From NCBI RefSeq assembly GCF_000237925.1, contig NW_017386167.1, positions 1-64,000 of the forward strand: a stretch of 64,000 bases of DNA, read 5' to 3'. The stretch is from Schistosoma mansoni. Its lineage: Eukaryota; Platyhelminthes; Trematoda; Strigeidida; Schistosomatidae. The notes under the pieces were generated by a model that was not told the DNA's origin, did not search any database, and saw only the letters and a list, made by a program, of their open reading frames with translations. Of this stretch, positions 57,523 through 64,000 are shown in pieces. Made by a program: the position numbers and the translations under genes. Positions within the stretch are counted from its first letter, which is position 1. Each line of letters begins with the position of its first letter.

Positions 57523-60500
57523 CTAAACTTAAAGTTGAATAAAAAGATACAAAAAATAATAAATGATACTTTATTAGGTTTTTATTTTTAATAAAATAAA
57601 TATTTTCTATCTTAAACATTGTAATAAAATACTACTGATGAAATACTACTGATATGAATTTAAAATGTGGGAATGACTATTTTAAAATCAGGTAAAATTG
57701 ACAAGTAAAACAAGTCATGATAAATAATTATTTGATATTTTTTTATTCCTCGCATTATCGACTGGTTTCAACTATAAGAGCTTTGGAAATTGAGGAATAC
57801 TGGACAATGATTTAGTCTTAGTATAAAATTACTTAGCAATAAGGATTTATGACCCTATTTGGGATTGAACTCAGAACCTTCAGTTTTTGCAATAAGTGGT
57901 TAGTTTCTAGATCACTGAGCCTGGATTCTATGGTAAATATGTTTAACTACGACCAGTTTGTGATATTGATAGGCCATTTTATATTGTTTTTGATGGATAA
58001 CTATCTCAGATCTGACATGGTTGAACTCTAGTGCTTCCTAGTTTTTAACGGTTGTGATGTAAAGTGTGAGAATTCAACAATCTGCACAAACTCCATTTAT
58101 TGAAGTCTATTAGCCAAATCCAGTAATAATAGAAACATATAAAGACGACCAGTTGGAGTACAATTAATCAACAAACTAGATGTGGTATATTTAGAAAAAA
58201 TATTTCCCTTATTTCAGTGATAATTAAAAGTATGTTCAAAACAAGTTAAAAAGATTTAGAAATTTGAATGGCGAATTCATTAGTTTTCTACCAAATTCAA
58301 TTAAGTAGAGGGGAATTGTAGAGATTTTAGAATTTACTGATCATGTGCTTATTAACTTTAAAGAACCTTAGAGTTCTATTGAGAAACGGTGACCAGTCTA
58401 GCTCAATCCTTGTCTAGTGTGAGACAGTAATCCACCCCAGGTAACAGATGGGCATTATTTGAAGTTAGACATTAAGACCGTTAAACCTCACCAGTTTTCT
58501 AGAGATTGAACGTTCGAACCTATGACGGAAGGTTCTGGGTTTGATTCTTGAATGTGAGGTTGCGGATATACACTGCTGAAGAGTACCATAATAGGACGTT
58601 ATACTATTCAAAATTAAATCAATATACTTGCGACGTCACCTTTGATTGTATTTACAAATTTACATGTAACTGCAGTAGCAAGTACATAGGAAAGACAGAG
58701 AAAAGGGTCTTTACAGGGTTTTCTGAACACATTCCTAGAAATCTACGGCTGAAAAGGAATAGAGTTTTAACAAGTGCAACCGCCATAAATCTTTTGGATA
58801 GTGGATATGAAGCAGATGTAAGTAATGCATTTAAAGTAATTATCAGACAAATAAAACACATCATTCCTACTCCTTTCGGCAGAAGCAATCGTTATCAAAC
58901 GTTTCTGACCTGACTTATGCATGCAAAATGAAAAAGTGATTAGACTTTTCCTTCCATGTTGTTTGGGGGTTCATCTTATAACCTTTATTAATTCTGACCT
59001 CTACACTTTTTATTTCAACCAGGTCTCCAATCCTTTTATTTTCATTATTCTTTCATCTTCTGATATACACCCGTTTTATAATCTGATTGATCTCCACGTA
59101 TCTGTTCATTATGTCATGCTGGGCGATTACCCAATCACTTATTAATTTCGTTACCGTTACATAACCACTGAATTATTACTTTCCAGTACATAAATACATA
59201 TCTATCTTAAATATGTTTATGCATATACTTATTCTTATTATTATTGTGATTTCGGTTTTATTTCGCACATTTATCTAAACTTCACAAACTAAAGCATGTT
59301 AAACATCAAATGATGCGGAGGGTTATTCATATCAATTATTGAATGATAGGAGATATCCTTCTTATAAACTTTTGGGAGCGAAAATCGATGGTCTAAGATG
59401 TTCATATAGGTCATAATTGATACTAAACTGATCTTCATCTTTCCTTAGGATGCTAAGCACTTGTTAATAATGACATTAATTATTATAACTCTAGTTTGTA
59501 TGAAGCTAATGAGAAACTGTGAAAAAGGATTAATTCATTTTTTCTTCAAACCTTATTCTTCCTTTATTTTTATTCTGATACTACTTACAATATTTCAGTA
59601 GATAAGCAGGATAATAAAAATAAACGCATAGAAAAACTGCCCATACTTGTCCAGATCGTGGGTGATAAAATTGGGCACCTATTCTTGAGAGTAGTTCATC
59701 CACAAGGACTTTTGTAAGCTTCGGATGACTTTCAAACGTGCTAATAGTTAACATAAAAAATTATTATTCATATAATGATAATTTATTGTATGATGAATAA
59801 ATATGTACATATAAGAGTAGTTTTACAACCATAGTCAATGATGTATGTTGGTAACCAGTAATTAAGATAAAAATACTCTATATACTGAAAAAGTCATAGT
59901 TTGGTGACACAGATGAACTGCTAGAAATTATGATTTTTCATTTTATAATTACTAATAGGAATAGATTAAAAGTGTTTTTTTAATTGGATGTAAAGTAGAA
60001 AACATCTATACAAGGTCGACAGATTTTAATTCTTCAATTTCGAAGTAGTTTCCTTCATGATCTGACATCAGTGGAAGTCACTGAAAAATACTGAGCACCG
60101 TAAAACTGCCCAGTCTATATTTTGAGTTCAGAAATTCATACGTTTCAACAAATCAATTGAAATTGGAGATGTAAACCACTGGGTATCAATTTGATGTTTT
60201 AAAGGTTGGGAGCTTTCTATTAATTTTACAGATTATTATCAGAAGGGGTTTTATGTAGATTTAGTATTTTCATAGTTGAAAGCATGAGTCAATTGAAACT
60301 AGACCACCTGGGGAAACCTGGGATCACTGGATGGCCGTTTCGTCCAATTGCGGGACTCCTCAGCAGTGCGCATCCACGACCTCGCCTCGCCTCGCCAGAT
60401 TCGAACCCAGGATCTACCAGTCTCGCACCAGAGCACTTAAACGATAGACCACCGAGCCGGCATCCAGTGTTGTTTATGTCTAACTCTTTTACAGATGTCA

Positions 60501-62242
60501 GTTTCAATCTCTGGAATGGTTGCTAATGGAAACGGCTAATGAGTTTTATGTTGGAAAAAAAGTAGCTTCCCAATGCTTAACTGTTTATTATTTTAATGTT
60601 TAAGAGTAAAAATGGTTGTAAATATTTATTGGTCACAATAATAGATTGATATTACTGATTTAGAAAATTATAATGCATTGAAAGGGATCTAATACATAAA
60701 CATATCTACCTTGAATTAGTCAAATTTTTATTTGATTCATATTGCTTTCTATGTTTTTCCACTTCAGTATTAATTTTTGTTTGCATAATATCATTCAGTT
60801 TCTACAAATGAAGTAAAAATGGAAAGCATTTAAAATAACTAAAAAGAATATTTTGATGGATTAATTTAAACTATGAGTGAGGTGTATTTGTCTTTTAAGT
60901 GAAAATGTTGTCAAATGAGATTGAAATATACTACTTTGAAGAAAAGAAGTAGTAAGAATGCATTGGAAGTACAAATGAATCATTCAAAGGTATTCAAAAT
61001 GAAGATAAGACTGTTAATGATAATGCATCTTCACTTTTTCTTTATTTCAATAATCTGCCAAAGATATTATATACCTTTAACTATATTTGAAAGCGATTCT
61101 TATTTAGCGTTTTCTGTTACTGTGATTATCATCTTTAGTTATATAAAACAATCCTCTCTTTTATACTCCTTTGATCTGCTACCTGAAAACAGGTTGTTTC
61201 CTGTTTCTGTGATCTTTCTAATTATAATGTTTATTAAACTTAATCATACACTTTATACAATCTGGTTTTTTTTCAAATACGGGTCAATCTTCCTGTATTT
61301 TTGTTTCTCTGCTATTATTTTCATTGGGTAACTATGATGTATAAACTTGTGATAAATTTTTTTATGCGAAAAACTTATTTATCATGAATGAAATTATCAA
61401 TTAGAGATCGTTTTATAAATCATTAGGAATTAGGACAGTACCAGTTCATTGAGTTTTCGAATCAGTCATAGAATTATGTGATAATATACTCAAACGTGTT
61501 TGCCTAGATGTTCCGTAATTAAACAAATCTAAATTGTGTCAATTCCCTGTTTATTTTTGTCATATAGTATGAAATGTACAGTAGTTAGTATTATTGTATT
61601 TTTGCACGTATGGTATGACAAATAATTAAATTGGAATTAACTGATACTTCACTGACACTTTTGAGGTTGTATATTTAACTATAACATCTAAACCATTTTG
61701 AATTTTAGTCAGCTTTTCCTTGTTACATATGGTCTTAGAGCCGATTAACTTTAGCAATATGAATCATTATTCTCAAACATACTGAATTTATATACCAATC
61801 AAACAGACCACATCGTACCATAAAATAGAAAATAACATTTGTACAAGGTTCAGCCATATGTGGCTGTGAATAAGGGAACAGTAATTAATAGGCTGGGGAT
61901 AACTGAAGGATGGTAAATCATATAGTAATAGTCTATGGGTCAAAATAAAGCTCATAATAAAAGGAACATGAATATGAATAGTTAAGTTACTTATCAATTA
62001 TACAGTAGGAAATATACATATCGTATTGGCGCATAAATAGTCCTCAAAAGTTACCATTCATAATTTTCAACGGGATAACATGTATATATGAATATAAATG
62101 AAATAAACATTATATTTGGTAAAAAAGAAACGTTTATTTAAATAAATAGACAAATAATAAAATTAAATTCTATATTACTATCTACTTACTTTTATAAAAG
62201 TAGCATCGGCAACTATTTTTTCTAATTGATCACGATTTTCAA
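57420..62242 (-). CDS. Unrecognised coiled-coil protein, last three exons
   Basis: I assembled three minus-strand exons with matching phases: 62242-62190, 60801-60710 and 57522-57420. Together they encode about 81 residues: ENRDQLEKIVADATFIK, then KLNDIMQTKINTEVEKHRKQ with YESNKNLTNS, then STQRIMDGIDIALPYTF and PGVQLFDKLIKDGD-stop. The first two parts are charged and heptad-like, suggesting a coiled coil; the end is a compact hydrophobic segment. I do not recognise the family and assign no function. Splice sites are AG and GTAAGT/GTAGAT. A weaker candidate upstream exon at about 63550-63594 (minus) would join in phase but has a poor acceptor. Upstream exons probably lie right of the window. 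Introns hold a Penelope fragment and family-B copies. Confidence 0.7.
57523..58369. other. Intron with eroded repeat
   Basis: AT-rich; at about 57850-58080 there is a weakly preserved antisense family-B-like head. No gene recognised. Confidence 0.35.
58370..58600 (+). repeat. Family-B-related repeat fused to Penelope sequence
   Basis: Leader (GAAACGGTGACCAGTCTAGC), a diverged head (GGTTCTGGGTTTGATTC), and ribozyme start CTGCTGAAGAG..AATAGGACG, which ends abruptly at 58600 where Penelope coding sequence begins. Confidence 0.65.
58601..58920 (+). mobile_element. Penelope-like element fragment, GIY-YIG endonuclease
   Basis: Encodes IYKFTCNCSSKYIGKTEKRV then FSEHIPRNLRL, a recognisable GIY-YIG endonuclease with the YIG motif and the Arg/His positions downstream, as in the C-terminal domain of Penelope-like retroelements. 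The frame diverges from the family after about FKVIIRQ and stops at 58913. No reverse transcriptase is seen nearby, so this is a fragment. Confidence 0.8.
60240..60485 (-). repeat. Family-B hammerhead repeat (antisense)
   Basis: Terminal AGAAGGGGTTTTATG, tail, intact-core ribozyme (60324-60369), GGTTCGAATC B-box, CGGTGGTCTATCG head; truncated in the leader. Lies in the last intron of the minus-strand gene, in the same orientation as the gene. Confidence 0.8.
60324..60369 (-). ncRNA. Hammerhead ribozyme, family B
   Basis: GCACTG, CTGAGGA, GTCC/GGAC, GAA, ACGGCCAT (one stem III mismatch), cleavage C, CAGTGA. All core bases present. Confidence 0.68.
60710..60801 (-). CDS. Coiled-coil gene, penultimate exon
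   Basis: 92-base exon with acceptor TTTGTAG and donor GTAGAT; 30 codons plus two bases (phase 2), encoding KLNDIMQTKINTEVEKHRKQ and onwards. Confidence 0.7.
61528..61750 (+). repeat. Unclassified dispersed repeat, copy 2
   Basis: Same family and orientation as 26472-26720. It abuts the truncated LTR that follows. Confidence 0.75.
61757..62080 (-). mobile_element. Truncated LTR of the solo-LTR subfamily
   Basis: Closely similar to 38600-38927 (CAATCAAACAGACCACATCG, TGTACAAGGTTCAGCCATAT) and ends with the same ..ATAACA terminus. Its other end is missing and joined to the dispersed repeat at 61528-61750. A fossil. Confidence 0.82.
62190..62242 (-). CDS. Coiled-coil gene, antepenultimate exon
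   Basis: 53-base exon with acceptor AACTATAG and donor GTAAGT, encoding ENRDQLEKIVADATFIK; enters with one base pending and ends in phase 0. Confidence 0.7.
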
Positions 62243-64000
62243 CTATAGTTAATGGTACAATTAATTATGAAATATAGAATTATAGTTTTAAATTATGAAA
62301 ATATCAAAATGAAGATATTTATGACTAATATGATTTGGTGGTTATCATTGCAGATGAAGTAAGTAGGTACATATACTTCTAATTGTACGTGAATACACTA
62401 ATAAACAACCAAATTTTACACATTATATTAAACAATACTTGCGTATTATTCCATGATTTTTAACATATAAGGATTTGAAAAAAAAACTTCTGAACTAGAA
62501 ACTAGCTTTTATCATGGACTGATATCAAACTGAGAATGGTTGAATATTAAGAACTAATGAACAACTGTTTTGTACTGGTTTGTGACTATACGCATGATCA
62601 ACTACAGGAACCTTAAGTATTGTAATGAAAACAAAGCTCATAGACCATTGAGATAGAATTGAATGAACTTTCCGTAAATCAAACATTCTACAACTTAAAT
62701 AAAAGCTTACCTTAAAGTGAGTAATTTTAAAAAGCCCATATTTCAGTGGTAAAAATAATTGGATACTCGGTAGTAAGTAAATTCTAAATAGGTTCTGAAA
62801 GTTCTGGTCAGTAGATGTATGCTGGTCACTTATTATCCAGCTGATATCAATTAAGGATATGATTGAACTGGACAGTATCTTTTTATCAGAATTCGTAATT
62901 TATAAGCGGAATTTCTAGGAGTTAACTGGTTATCTTAATGACCACTAACATAACAACAAAATTTATTTCAGACAGTGTAAACCTTTTTGAAATTCCAGAA
63001 CTTAGGTTTCAATTTCAAGGTATAGATAGACATTGCAAGATTTAAAATATTAGTCTCAACAAGTACCAGAATTATAATAATAAATATACCACTTGTAATA
63101 TCCCGATGAGCAGAAAAGTAAAATTTCTGACATTTCGTGACTCAATGCAAGCCACTTCTTTGAAACAAATAAATAACCGAAGTCAGAAGTATAAATTTGT
63201 TTTGTTATAATGTTGATATTAAATGTTAACAGCACCTTGAGTTTACTTGTAGTTTGCTCTAACTAGCTTCATCATATACTCTTGTTAAGTGTAAACGTTG
63301 TGTATTATGATACTGGCAATGGCTTTTATTTATCAATTGTTTATGTTAAGAACTGCAAATAATCAGTCACTTTAAACACATATACACCGTTAGTGGACTA
63401 CCTCAATGTTGAGTTTTAGGAATATAGCTAACATCTGAGCCTACAACACATATTATGTTGACATCATATCTTACGGTATACTTGGTACTAAATTATTTTT
63501 AATATATATTTATTTCGAGGTTGATTATCGTTTTATCAGTTCAGCTTACGAGAAATATCAGGGATTGAATTAGTCAGTAACCTTATATTTTTGCTTAAAG
63601 TATGTCGTTTTAGCTGTAACTCAAAATTATAACCGGATAAATAAAATGTGAGTGACACTTTATTGTCAACAGTTAAATTGTCCTAGACAGTTTTAGCTCC
63701 ATTTTCATAAGAATAGATTTCCTGTTTATACATATCAAAGTTAATTCAAAAACCTAGTAGAATGCCTAAGGTGCATTTTTATTGAGTGATAAAATCGTTT
63801 CTCTTTAACGTGTAATGCGAGTAAGCTATTTTAAAAACTTCTGTGACTTCCAACAGTTTAAATGAGATTTCGTTTTTGTTTTCAGTCAGGTTTCATTAGT
63901 TTTTGTAAGCACAATTTTCTAGTTTATTCGATTATATCGGTAAACGGAAATAGATGATAAGTAAATAGCTGTGAGATTTGAACACTGGAGACATTTTTAA
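62243..64000. other. AT-rich right flank
   Basis: Probably the upstream intron(s) of the minus-strand coiled-coil gene. It holds the dispersed repeat at 63092-63185 related to 55250-55345. No convincing exon apart from a weak candidate at 63550-63594 (minus). Confidence 0.35.

Noticed and set aside
60915-61331. 138-codon hydrophobic open frame as a membrane protein
   Set aside because: T-rich intron sequence; no conserved motif and no support from splice sites.
62690-62760. Extra exon of the minus-strand gene ending at a GTAAGC donor
   Set aside because: Its open frame ends in a phase that does not join the 62242 exon without a stop.
63550-63594. Upstream exon of the minus-strand gene
   Set aside because: Phase would fit, but the acceptor has no pyrimidine tract; kept only as a weak possibility in the gene entry.

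Overview
The window is AT-rich, intron-rich flatworm DNA, almost certainly from a blood fluke (Schistosoma). The main reason is many copies of a short repeat matching the schistosome Sm-alpha family: a tRNA-like head plus a hammerhead ribozyme with core CTGANGA..GAAAC and a stem I of ATCCAG/CTGGAT. CR1-type LINE, Penelope-type and Ty3/gypsy-type fragments fit the same host. The species cannot be fixed from sequence alone. Three host genes are visible. (1) At 2375-4748 on the plus strand are the last exons of splicing factor SF3B2, ending in the hallmark SKKYKEFKF. (2) At 26002-50544 on the plus strand is a Notch-ligand gene of the Delta/Serrate/LAG-2 class. I assembled it from eight exons whose splice phases all agree (732 codons). 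It has a signal peptide, an N-terminal region, a six-cysteine DSL domain, a single EGF repeat, an Asn-rich stalk, one membrane segment and a long intracellular tail. (3) At 57420-62242 on the minus strand are the last three exons of an unrecognised coiled-coil protein. Layout: 1-4.9 kb SF3B2; 5.78-9.04 kb a gypsy-like LTR element with 570-bp LTRs and a 5-bp target duplication; 11.5-12.7 kb a 5'-truncated CR1-like LINE; 13-26 kb repeat-rich intergenic DNA; 26-50.5 kb the Notch ligand, with introns packed with ribozyme repeats, a solo LTR and LINE tails; 50.9-57.4 kb intergenic with a Penelope fragment; 57.4-62.2 kb the minus-strand gene, whose introns hold a second Penelope GIY-YIG fragment; 62.2-64 kb AT-rich with a truncated LTR just before it. 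A 200-base assembly gap lies at 46332-46531. The most interesting signal is in the repeats. At least three families (A = Sm-alpha-like, B, C), probably four, each carry a hammerhead ribozyme; A, B and C also have a tRNA-like head. Their stems differ in sequence but keep pairing. Stem III in A, B and C is a different perfect 8-base palindrome in each (ACGCGCGT, ACGGCCGT, ACCCGGGT), which suits cleavage as dimers. Many copies are inverted composites. Some inversion junctions fall in or next to ribozyme stem II, and one junction recurs at two loci 22 kb apart.
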